Source: Tubiluchus corallicola
Taxonomy: Eukaryota > Priapulida > Priapulimorpha > Priapulimorphida > Tubiluchidae
DNA length: 64,000 bases
NCBI GenBank assembly: GCA_030141605.1
Contig: JAQGDQ010000442.1
Coordinates: 1-64,000 of the forward strand
Reading direction: 5' to 3'
The notes below the pieces were generated by a model. The model saw nothing but the letters and a program-made list of their open reading frames with translations, was not told the DNA's origin and searched no databases. Both the position numbers and the translations under genes were made by a program. Each line of letters starts with the position of its first letter. Within the stretch, counting starts at the first letter, position 1. Positions 37,757 to 50,948 of this stretch are shown in pieces.

Positions 37757-40700
37757 TCTCTTTGTTTTCTCTCTTTCTCACACACACACACACTCACTCT
37801 CTTTCTCTCTCTCACATTCTCTGTCTTTCTATTTCTGTTCCTTTCTTTTTCTCTCTCACTCACTCTCTTTCTTTTTGGTTTTTTCTTTTCACTTTCATTG
37901 TTTCAGGTAGAAAACAGGGTCACAGAGAAGTAAAAGACCTGTACTTGCGGGAGCTCTGTGAAGTCATAGACAAGCATGCTGATGGAGTTCTTCTTTCAAA
38001 CCTAAGTGAGATTTTTGAAGTAGGTTCATCTAATAATATGTCTGTTATCACTACTTGCAGCTTTAGTTGTTGTCATGAGGTGCAGAATGTTCCGTAATTG
38101 AACGTTCCATAAGTGCAACAAAAATTATTGAAGAGCAATTGCTAATCCGAGGAGAAAACTTAGCATGATTAACTGTGTGGGTTTTTTTGCTACTGTCCAG
38201 TCACAAAGTTTTATTGACTTGTAGGTGATTAACTGTATTGTGTCATATTTCTGTCCAGTCACAATGCTTAATCAGCTTTGTGTGATTAACTGTATAGGGT
38301 CATACTGCTGTCCAGTCACAATGCTTAATCAGCTTTGTGTGATTAACTGTATAGGGTCATACTGCTGTCCAGTCACAATGCTTAATCAGCTTCATGTGAT
38401 TAACTGTATAGGGTCATACTGCTGTCCACTCACAATGCTTAATCAGCTTCATGTGATTAACTGTATAGGGTCATACTGCTGTCCACTCACAATGCTTAAT
38501 CAGCTTCATGTGATTAACTGTATAGGGTTATACTGCTGTCCACTCACAATGCTTAATCAGCTTCATGTGATTAACTGTATAGGGTCATACTACTGTCCAG
38601 TCACAATGCTTAATCAGCTTCATGTGATTAACTGTATAGGGTCATACTACTGTCCAGTCACAATGCTTAATCAGCTTCATGTGATAAACTGTATAGGGTC
38701 ATACTACTGTCCAGTCACAATGCTTAATCAGCTTTGTGTGATTAACTGTATACGGTCATACTGCTGTCCAGTCACAATGCTTAACCAGCTTTGTGTGATT
38801 AACTGTATACGGTCATACTGCTGTCCAGTCACAATGCTTAATCAGCTTTGTGTGATTAACTGTATAGGGTCATACTGCTTTCCAGTCACAATGCGTAATC
38901 AGCTTTGTGTGATTAACTGTATAGGGTCATACTGCTGTCCACTCACAATGCTTAATCAGCTTCATGTGATTAACTGTGTAGGATCATACTACTGTCCATT
39001 CACAATGATTAATCAGCTTTGTGTGATTAACTGTAGAGGATCATACTACTGTCCAATCGCAATGGTTAATTATCCTCACTATTTTCACTATTGTGGTTGT
39101 GTTCTTTGCCATTATTGTAAAACTAAGTTTAGCCAAACGTTGATTTTTTATAGTTATTTGCAGAAAGTTCATTTAGTTTGTCTATGCTGACATCATGTGT
39201 CTGTTGTTCATGTCACGTGTGTGAAAAACTTACAGAAAGTTTTCCAGTGATTTATTTGATTGAAAAATGTACAAAAGTTTTTGCAGGGCGATGAGTATAC
39301 ATTTTTTGAACAGTGTCTAAACAAGTTTCTTGCACTGTGTTACTGATGTACAGTATAGACTATCATCCATTAGCATTTGGAAAATACTAGACGAAAGCCG
39401 TGTTAAAGAGTAAAGAAGCGGTGTTGAGATGTAAAGAATTTTTCTGAGTGAACAATTTTTGTAGTTAGCTCAGACTAATCCTGAGGACCTAGATATAAAT
39501 GGAATTGAGTTTTTAGCAACAAATGGCTGTTCTTCTAGAAAAACTTGTCACATTTTGAAAAATGTTTTGATCATTTGATAGCTGTAGTTGAACATGTGCC
39601 TTATGCTGATGAACAGCTTCACATCCAGAGTGAAAACGTGAAAATGTCTGTGTTGATGTTGAAGAACTTATAGATTTATGTTGTTGTTGTTGGCATCCTT
39701 CTGTCTCGGAAGACACAATGGAGTGTGCGCCAAGAGCGTCAGTTACTGATCATATTGATGGAGCTGCAGCATTGACTGTGGCTGAGCAGTCCGATCCTTG
39801 AACCACTGGAGTGGCCTCTCCAGGGTGCACGCCTGGGCAAGGTGTATGGAGATCCTGAGTTGCCCAGACAACAGGAACCCCCTCTCTTCCTCGCTGGTGT
39901 AGTCCAAATGAAAGCGGGGCGATACGTTTAGCACCAGGTTGGTTGATTGTGCAGTTCCTCCGTGTAGTGTCGAGATACAGTGTGGGCATCCCGCAGGCCT
40001 ACAGCACCTGGTATTCCTAGGCGGTCACCCATCCAAGTACTAACCAGGCTCCACGTTGCAAACTTCGGTGATCAGACGAGAACCGGTGTTTTCAACGTGA
40101 TATGGCCGTAGATAGATTTATGTACAAAAGTGAAATCTATTTAGTAAAATTAATTGTTATCCGTTTTGCTTTAGAATGAAACTGGTAAAGAAATTTATCC
40201 ATCTCTTTTTGGGTACAGTAGTTTTGATGAGCTGGCAGACAAACTGCACGGGAAAGCTTTTTGCAAGTATACAGTTGAAGGTGAAAAGAAATTTTCTGAT
40301 GTTCTTCATTTATAACTTCTTTTTCTTCGAGGCATAAAGCTTTAGCCTTTTGTAACAAGGTTCAGTAAATAATTGTATGTTTACGGTGTGTGCTGAACTA
40401 GTAAACTTAAAGAAACACCAGACGATTGTTTGGACATTAGTTCAAGATAAAGAATGCTCTGAAATACTGAAAACTACAACAGCTTTTTTTAAATGAAAGC
40501 TTAGATTAAATAATAAATTCGGATAGTTGAATTTTGTTGAACTTTCAAAACTACGCTTGGCTCAGTGAAACCACTGAGATTGGCAGTGGCGCCTTTTTCT
40601 CACATTCCTGTGGCCGGCAAATAGGCGCGGTACCGTGATAGGCATGATCGTGAATATAGTGTTTGTCCGTGACATTAGTGTGACGTAAAGCTCATTTTCA

Positions 40701-43700
40701 TCTCCATCTGCACCTGCATCTGCATCTTATAGCAATCTTCGCTTAGAAAAACCTGCTTGACGTGCTGGGAAAATGCCTGCCATTACACAAACTATGATTA
40801 GTTTCCAACGTAAGCAATAGCTGTGTTCGGTTGCTGTTAATTAACTTTCCAAGGTAATTATTCAAATGTAAGAAAACGCTTGCAAATTTTTATGGGCAAG
40901 AAAACGTATATTTGATACGGTAAATTAAAATGAGATTGAATCTAATCAATCATCCGATTTTACTTTAACAGTCTATCATGGTGAGAAGAAGTTGTGTTCG
41001 ATGTGTATTATACAATATACATGGCCATTTTGGCTTTGCAATTTTGGATGCTTTCATCTTGTTATTCACTGATTACAACAATGCTTTATGTTTAGGGTAT
41101 GTAAAGTTGTACCCATTGACGCAAGGACTGAATCTGGATGGGCCTATGTCTGTTGAGGTAAATTGTTGTTTGAATTTTCACTCTACAGTTGTTATGTATT
41201 GTTGTGTTGTGAAAACCAGAAAACATGTCACCAAATTAAACTAGTTTATTAAGCAAGAATTCTACAACACAAAAGTATGAAGGAACACAAAATGATTACA
41301 CTAAACGTGAAAATCTGGAAAACATTTGAGTGTATCTGAAAATGTAAGTATACAAGAGAATGTGTAAGTGGCGTCCGTGTGAGATCTGCGTGCTCTATGT
41401 GCCCGTGTCAGCGGCCTGCTTCGCCTTATATAGCGCGCCCAAGAAGCTTCCAGAAGTTATGTTCCAGAACATTCCACAAGGTTAGACGATTATTCCAACG
41501 GAACATTCTACAATGTTCTATGTAATTCTAATAGATGCCAGCGATCTCCACAACAACAGACAGTCAGTGAGATTGTCAAAGTCACTTTTGAAGTCGTTCT
41601 TGAGTCACTTTGATTTGCTTAAGTTTAGACACGCTGAGAAAACTATGGATAAGAACCGAACAGCTACAGTAAATCTTTGCATTTCACACAACAGTAAAGT
41701 CTTTAATTTGCTACAGAAACGTGAGTAGAAAAACTGTTGCATTGAACATCTAGCAAAACTTGAATCAAAAACATTGAATCAGTTAAATCAGTTATTGATC
41801 ACATTGATGGAGCTGCAGCATCGACTGTGGCTGAGCAATCTGATCCTTGAACCACTGGAGTGGCCTTTCCAGGGCACACGCCTAGGTAAGGTGTATGGAG
41901 ATCCTGAGTTACCCAGACAACAGAAACCCCCTCTCTTCCTCGCTGGTGTAGTCCAAAGGAAAGCGAAGATACGTTTGGCACCAGGTTGGCTGCAGGAGCT
42001 GCCGGAGTTAGTAAGCATGCTGCACTGGTCCGCCTTCGGGGCTCCACACCCGATTTGCAAGGTTTACTCCTCTACACATGCTCTCTGCCAAGTGTCGAGA
42101 TACAGTGTGGGCATCCTGCAGGCATACAGCACCTGGTATTCCTAGGCGGTCACCAATCCAAGTACTAACCAGGCTCTATGTTGCTTAACTTGGGTGATCA
42201 GACGAGAACTGGTGTTTTCAACGTGATATGGCCCTAGTATTATATAGATATATACAAATATATTACTGTGTAAGTTTGTGGTGCCACCTGTTTTAAACTA
42301 GTGAACTTCCATCATGAAACAATTTCTGGCAGTCACAAAAATGGTCTAAAGTGCAGTAAAATGTATTGATGGCTAAGGCTCCTCCGTGAGACGCCCTAAC
42401 TGCTTTTTCATTGGGATCATCATTTTTCTGGATCTGCCCTTCTATACATTTCACTTATTTGTATTTATAAAACTACAAATGCAACAGTAACAAATAAAAA
42501 TCTCTGTATAATCTCCTACTAAATGACTTAACACCCAAATGTAATTGTTCATTGATTTGACCAGCATATTTCAGCGCATCGTCGTATTTCTGCCGCACCG
42601 TTTGTTCAGGAACACCCTGTACAAGAAATGTTTTTATTTGCCCGTGAAAGCAAATATTAAGTAGTACGAGGTTTTACTGAAAATGGAGAATTGTGTCGTA
42701 CACAAATTACACAGTATGCAATCGTAATGCAATTGCTTTCAGGCTATTAGTTCCCAAATCCAATAGTTCCATTGAAGTGGTGAGCGATAACTTGCCTTGT
42801 TTGGCATGATTTGTCTGAAAACTCGTTTTGCCTGCTTTGAAATTTTGTGCTTGCAAAATTCCTTTTATTTAAATAGATGGATGCATTCTCCCTGCCAGGA
42901 GGCACGAGTTTTCCAGATGATGTTGTCAGCGACTGCTTGTACACACTCCGCTCTTATCCTTCCACTATGTTTCCGTGCCAAATCATCCACGTGGAACATC
43001 CGGGGTATTTCCACTTTCGTTTGTTGGCGGATGAGGTGCTGCAGAATGAAATTGTGAATGAGATGAAGTGAGTTTTTGTTAAAATACTTCTTTTTTTAAA
43101 GATACTAATCTTTCCAGATAGATGGTGCTGCAATCAGTTCTATAGAGATTGTGTTACAATTTTCAATCTCTCCAGATAGATGGTGTTGCAGTCAGTTATA
43201 TAAAGATTGTACTGTATTATGATTTTCAACCTTTCCAGATAGATGGTGCTGTAATCAGTTTTATAGAGATTGCACAATATAAATTTCAATCTTTCCGGAT
43301 AGAAGGTGCTGTAATCAGTTCTATAGAGATTGTACAAAATTATAATTTTCAATCTTTCCAGATAGATGGTGCTGTAATCAGTTCTATGGAGATTGTACAA
43401 AATTATAATTTTCAATCTCTCCAGATAGAAGTGCTGTAATCAGTTCTATGGAGATTGTACAGAATTATAATTTTCAATCTTTCCACATAGAAGGTGCTGT
43501 AATCAGTTCTATAGAGATTGTTCAAAATTATAATTTTCAATCTTTCCACATAGAAGGTGCTGTAATCAGTTCTATAGAGATTGTTCAAAATTATAATTTT
43601 CAATATTTTCAGATAGATGGTACTGTAATCAGTTCTTTAGATATTGTACAATATTATGATTTTCAATGTGATAACCGTTATGAGAAAATATTGGAAACTT

Positions 43701-46700
43701 GTGCATTTTTTTTAGTTTTTGTGATACTGAGTTATTTTTAAGATTCGCTTATAGCTCTGCACTGTTGGTGTGTTCTGTATATTGTAGCTTTCAGTCGGAA
43801 TGCAAAGTGTGAAGTTGTAAACTAACAAAATTGGCTTTACACTTGCAGTTTTGAGAAAGAATGGTTTTTGTTCATTATGCCAAATACTTTGGTAGAGAAA
43901 ATAATTTATTTGCTATCCCTAAACATAGTACTGTGACAAAAAAGTTATTGTTCACATTTTATGCAAAATCTTAGAGGCAGCATAGCTCGCTGTCTCTGTC
44001 CTTCATTGACACCTGCAGCGGCATGCAGAAGGAGGGGGAGAGTACGATAGCCCTGGCATCCATTTCGGGAGGCCTCCAATCAAAGAGCGAAATAAAAATT
44101 TAGTTTTTAAAATTTTAAATTGGCTGTGTTAACTTTGTTGTACAAGCACCCTACAGTCCCACAAGCTGGTGTGAATGCGGATCCATGTTTTGATAAATGA
44201 GAACGGAATAGAAAATCTGTTACATCTTAAGTACTGTGAACACTTTTTGTTGCACTGCCCATGTATCAACAAACTAGTGTTGTTATGTTTGATAAACTAA
44301 ATGAAATGCTTCTGCATGAAAACCTTAATATAGCTGCCTTGGGAACTGATGATCTGTTGAAGTTGTTATTATTCGGAAAAGATAAATTTAACTATGTTGC
44401 TAACAGTAAAATATTCCAATGCATACATGACTTTATATGACGTACTAAACGCTTCCAGTAGTTTCTGTCTGATATGAAATGCATCAGTCTTAAATATTCG
44501 TACATTAATATTTTCTAACCGTCATTTTCTACTAATGTCTAATGTAATCTTGTAGTAAAATTTGTCAGCTTGTGTAGTTATAGTCTATTCTTACTGTACA
44601 TGTTTTTGTAAATAGTGTGTAAAGTCTGTTGAGGTGAGGATCCTAAATCATGTTGTTCAAACTGTCTGATCCAATCCTATAATACGTAAACTAAGTACTG
44701 TGCATAATTGCGATTAAGACAGTATAGAGTAGTGCAGGTAGATTAAGATAATGTGTGTGGATGTGCCCAGTCCAGGCAAATAAATGGCAAAAATCAGTAT
44801 TGAACTGCGCGATAGACCTGCAATTTATTAAAATAAAAGAACACAAAAAGTGCTTAAGAACGTGCAAAAGGTTATTACTATTTAGACAAAATGAAAAATT
44901 AGATATAAGAAGACTGAAACACAAATTATTACTTTATGATTCTGGAGATTTGAAGCAATTCTAACCAATTAAAACTATTAACTAATTATCAATCAATCAA
45001 TCAATCAATTTATTTCAGTTAAATTAACCAAATAAAAGAGTTGCTGTATGACACCTTGAAAGCTTGGCTTGTTAAGGTGGCACAAATGAGTGAATGAAAG
45101 AATGGTTAGGGTTAGTAGATGGTGACTTACTTATTAAAGTAGATGTTGACTTACATTTACTGGTGACAACTTTGGCTCGAAAATACAACTAGTGACTGTT
45201 AAATTGTAACAAAATAGACAAAGCAATGCAAGTATCACCAAACAGCATGATCAGCATAGCGGCAACAGAAAATGTAACTACGTGTAAAAACAAGTGTGAT
45301 TGATAGGTGGCGTATACTACTAAAGCTTAAAGTCACATGACTAAGGCTGGCTTCGTTTTAAACACTTTCGGGAAATGCATGTTTGCAAAAATACAAAGAA
45401 AAAAACAAATAATTATAAAATGCTAGATTAAATTGCTTGACACCAACAATGTGTGTTTCATACAAATTAGTGCTTACCATCGCATTACCACTACGTACCA
45501 GTACTGCTTACCAAAGGTCATTTTCAAAACTGAAATTAATAAAAACTCATCTGAGGTCTTCCATGTCACAAGAGCGACTGACCGACCTATAATTAGCATT
45601 GAAAAAGAATTCCTCACACCTGATGTAAATGAAATAGTTCAAGTGTTTTCTGACAAGAGATATCATTGAACCGAACTTAAAGAAATGCGGCCGATTTATA
45701 TTTAACTTAAAAATGTATCTATTTTATGTTTCTTCTGTTTTACATATTTCAACTGTCTTCCTTTCTTACATTTTGTCAGTCCTATAGGCCCCTTACTTGA
45801 GTCTTAGGGACGGACATTGAAGAAGTTGGGCCCGGGGTGTCACCAAACCTCTGCACGCCACTGGACATCTGAACTGTTTTTTATGCTTCAGCGCTGCTTT
45901 AAGTGTTAACTAAAGTATTACCAAGTCTAATAATTTAATATCAACACCACATTATTTCTCCAAATACAAACACATACAGATATGATTAAACAAATAAAAT
46001 AAACATTATTTTATGTATATTTAGGTCTTACAAAGTCTCGAGTTCGATTCAGTGTGCATTTGTAGTTTTGCATGTAATAAATGTATACAGTGTTCCCTCG
46101 CTACTTCGCGGATCGTTTATCGCGGACTCGCTGTTTCGCGGGTTTTTGCGGTACTCCGTCTAAAGTATTTTTGCACATGCGTAGTACGTATTGTACAGTA
46201 ATGTATAGATTTGATGAATTTTGCATAAAAAACCACAAAATGTATAAAAATATATTAAATTCTAACATTAAAAGAATATTATAAATCATAAAAATTACCA
46301 ATTACAGTAAATAGTGTATTTATTCGGGGGGGGGGGGGGTGAATACACACCAAAAACGTTAGCATGCGATTGTTGCATGTGCGTAGTTTCATCTGCGATG
46401 TTGTGTACGCTATTTGTGAAATTTTCGTTAGAAATTTCTGTTTAAAACATTTTTATGAACATTTAAATTTAAGTAAAGTTTTTTTTAAAGAGACATGTAC
46501 AGTATGGAAAAAGTTATTAAGGGAATGGAAAAGGGTTATGTACAAGAATGCGGGAAGGGTTTATAAAGACTTAAAATAAAGTATAACTACTAAAATAAGT
46601 ATAGCGTCCCTACTTTGCGGAAATTCACTTATCGCAGGTGGGCCTGGAACGGAACACCCGCGATGAGTGAGGGAACATTGTACAACTCTTTGCTATTTGA

Positions 46701-47355
46701 AGTTGGAAAATGCCTCTAACTTAATTACTTTTAAAACTTGACTTCACAGCCATCTCTACCAAAACTCGTAATGTTTCTTTTTTATAATTTTATATTTTCT
46801 CTTAATAATTATTTTCATAGGTACTAATTATTATTTACATAGGTACGTAAAGTTTAGTACTAATGTTTACACTTACATAATTGTGCTGTATGATAAGCTG
46901 CACTATGTTGTCCCCCTTCATATGGGGCACGACTTTGGGTAATTTATAAATTATTGTATTTTGTCATAGTTTTTGGTTATCAGTCGAGCTACAATTGCCC
47001 AAAAATAAATAAAAAATACTATGCATTTTTACACTAAAGAAGTAAATTAAAAAACTAGTTTAGATGTGTGGTGAAGGTTTGACCTGGCATGTTTAGAGTA
47101 GAAATAAGAAAATACCTTGAAGATATGTTTCCTTTGAGAAAAAAGTTTCAGTACAAAACCGAAACATACAAGACTGTCCAGGAAAAATCAATAATGTATA
47201 GCAACACGACGATTGCCGAAAACACTTGATTTTATTGTAGATGAATGGTTGATTTTTAACTTTTTAGCTTTATGTAAAAAGTATGTCCTGAATTCAATTA
47301 CTTTCGCATTTTTGACGCAAAAGTATTGTACAGTATTGTACACTCACGCACAGAC

Positions 47356-47394
<39 letters not shown>

Positions 47395-50300
47395 CATACA
47401 CACGTGCAAACCATCATAAATAAGCATGTACCTTTATTTAGAAACCAGTTTTCACAAAAGACAATACTAATGCCTCATACTAATACTAATGTACTTTTAC
47501 TTTTATGTCGAAAACAAGAACAAGTAATTAAAATATGCGTATAATTATTGATGAATATGATGAATATCACATTTTTAAAATTATGATAAATGACGTTGAA
47601 GCAAGAGTAATTAGTACACGTTTAGTAATAAAGTTTACTGGTCTATTATAAGAGATCTGCATTTTAGTAAATGAGAAAAGAAGTTACAATATGACCAAAT
47701 TACGACATGATGTAACCTTTTATAACGTCTGTTAATTTCCAGTAATATTTACTACGGGCAACATTCAATGGAATATATGATGCCAGACGCCATGTTTGTT
47801 ATTGGTCAACCGTGTGCAGCCAGGAATGAGGGTGGTGACTGGAGGAGAGCCAAGGTCACGGGCGTGGCAGGTTTAGACTTCGTAGAGGTAGGGGCATTTT
47901 CTTCGTTAACCCTTTCACTACGTAGTTGCTTTTTTACTGGCCCACATAGACTTTTGAACATTTGACAATAACTTCTTGTGGTGTGTAATAATATCAAATA
48001 TTAGTTTTATTTCTATACATATACACACACTTAGGAACACACATACATGCCTGCACTCGCGTGCACACACGCACGCATGCACACACACACACACACACAC
48101 ACACGTACATACACATGTGCAAACCGTCATTAATAAGCATGTACTTATATTTAGAAACCAGTTTTCACAAAAGACACAATACTAATCCTTAATACGCCAT
48201 CATTTTATAAGAATGCAGAACAATTAACTAAACATATGTTTCATCAACGATCTACAAGTGATTTTGCGTGGGAACGTACCATACAGGGCAGTATTGTGGA
48301 ATGCACCTGGTTTCAGATGCTGATTGGCTGGTTAGTGTTACTTGTTGCGAAGCAACCCCAATGCCACGTCTGTTAAACTCTTCTACAATGTTTAGCATGG
48401 CTGTAGCAGTGAAATAAACAGACCTGGGTGACTGTGTTTAGTACTGAGTTTGGGCGGCAGTCTACAGACCTTCCTTGAAATCCCTTGCATGAAAATTATA
48501 GGCGGCAGTGTGCCGTCTTCCGTAGTGAAAGGGTTAATACAGAATGGATCCTATTAGTGTGTAAAATTTCTGTGTCTAGTAACTTTATAAAAATTTGTAA
48601 TTCTCTGTTTTGGTACTTGAAAGCTTGGGGGGGCAGGGGGTGCAGCAATTACCAGCATTGATTCAGAGTAGATCCAGATTCTGATGCTATACGTGAAAGC
48701 ATTGATATGTGATGCATACGTCTGAGGACAACACTATGCGATATTGCAACTGATATGTCCTTGGTGACTGGTACATTTAACCGGTTAAAATTATTATGTT
48801 TTCTACGAAGCACAGTAGCTGCTGTGGCAGCACCGTTAGTCGTCTAACTCGCTTGATAAAACTGTCGGTCGGGAGCCTAAGATGTTCCATATTGCAACTT
48901 TCAATTCAAAATGTGCTTGTAGGTTAAGTCTAAAAGGTTTTAGCATATAAACATTTAATAAATGATTTTTTGATTTAGGAAATTATGAGAAATCTCGTAC
49001 TGATTTTTGTAAATATTTGACTGTTGTTACTGATGACTTGAAAGATTTTTTTTAATTTGAGCTGGCATTGAGTGTGTGACTACTAGAGTAAAACATGTGC
49101 CGGTGATTACTATCTTGTGTTTCTGTATGCCGTTTACTAGTCCTGGATGCCTGATACCCACCAAGAAAAAGTGGATTGAAATTTTCGTTATTTTTTTTCA
49201 GGTGTTTTTCGTCGACTTTGGTGATTACAGCCGCGTAGCTTCGTCGGACTGCCGTTTGCTAAAGTAGGTACCAGACCAGCAGTTTATTTTTTAACTACAA
49301 AATTGTAAAGTTAGAAATATTATAATTAGTCGTGATTAGAGCAGTGGCAGCTCGTAGCTAAAATATGAAATGTTGGAATTTGTAATTGTAATTTTAAACA
49401 AACAAACATAAGAGCGTTTCTGCATAAACTCGATAAAATCCTAAACCAAAAAAAAATATTTTTTGCTTACTATTAGCCTAAATCGTCGCAGTTCAAGCTA
49501 GATTCATTCACGGTAAGCACGTGACAACTGACAACAAACTGTGTGAGCGACAGTACTTACTCTACCTGGGTTGAGACATGTGCGCATGCGCACAGCAGCC
49601 AAGCACTGCATTGTTGGAGCGTACTGTTTTGCACTGTGAAGCAAACAGTACTACCTCATGTGCTTTGTTTCCGTATAAAATATAAAGAACTGCAGAAAAA
49701 AGACTTATTATCGATAATATTATTGAATCTTATTGATAATATTGAGTGAAAATTGGGGTCGCTGCAGTTCCACAGTACCTATACATGAGCCGCCGCTCAA
49801 TTAGATATTATAATTATTGTAATGCAGTTTATTTAATGAAGAAATTTGTATAAGATAAGATAAGATAAGATAAGGTAAGCTAAGATAAGATAAGATAAGA
49901 TAAGATAAGATAAGCTAAGCTAAGCTAAGCTAAGATAAGATAAGATAAGATAAGATAAGATAAGATAAGATAAGATAAGATAAGATAAGATAAGATAAGA
50001 TAAGATAAGATAAGATAAGATAAGATAAGATAAGGTAAGCTGAGGTGAGGTGAGGTGAGGTGAGGTGAGGTGAGGTGAGGTGAGGTGAGGTGAGGTGAGG
50101 TGAGGTGAGGTGAGGTGAGGTGAGGTGAGGTGAGATGAGATGAGATGAGATGAGATGAGATGAGATGAGATGAGATGAGATGAGATGAGATGAGATGAGA
50201 TGAGATGAGATGAGATGAGATAAGATAAGATAAGATATGAATTTATTTTTTATATATGTACATTTTAAATAGTTTTAAAAGCTATTATTTCCACAATGGT

Positions 50301-50882
50301 CCATGATTGTTGGTAAATAAAAAGATGAATATGTTAGATAACTATATTATTGACAATCAATAAAACATGTACACACTTGTTTACTATAAAATATTTAGTT
50401 CCATATAGAGTCTTATTTTACGATATAGTCTTATTTTAAGTTAAATTAATATTGTTAAGACTCTTCAGTTTACTTAAAAAGTTACAAATAAAATAAACAA
50501 TTTTATACGTGCATAAAATTAATATTTACACATAATATTTACATGATTACATACAAATAAAATATACGATTATGTAGGCATATAAAGTCAATATTATACA
50601 TATTCGTGTAAATGATATACAGTCTAAATGTGAAAAATATATTTGCGTTTGAGCTGATTTTTTTTAACCAAAATTTTTTAATTTTTAACCAAACATTTAG
50701 TTAGTTTTCGTTACCGTTAGATAATCAAATTTTAAACGTTTCTCTTTTCAATGGTTGCTGTCCAATTGAATCGGAGACTTTCTGTTCTTATTAGGAGCTG
50801 TTTTATGAAGCCACCAACCTTAGCACTTCAAGGCATGTTAGCAGCTGTTGCACCAATTGATGGGGTGAGTAAATTCATAATA

Positions 50883-50948
<66 letters not shown>

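Noticed and set aside
37483-38097. Arg/Glu or Ser/Leu repeat ORFs around 37.5-38.1 kb
   Set aside because: Frames of the CT satellite; only the last 113 nt (37907-38019) are a real exon.
38166-39080. CRISPR-like array
   Set aside because: Units are contiguous 57-bp tandem copies without unique spacers, and the DNA is animal.
38225-39190. 321-aa ORF of Cys-rich 19-residue repeats
   Set aside because: It is the open frame of a 57-bp minisatellite inside intron 5. The frame is open because 57 is divisible by three; there is no gene signal around it.
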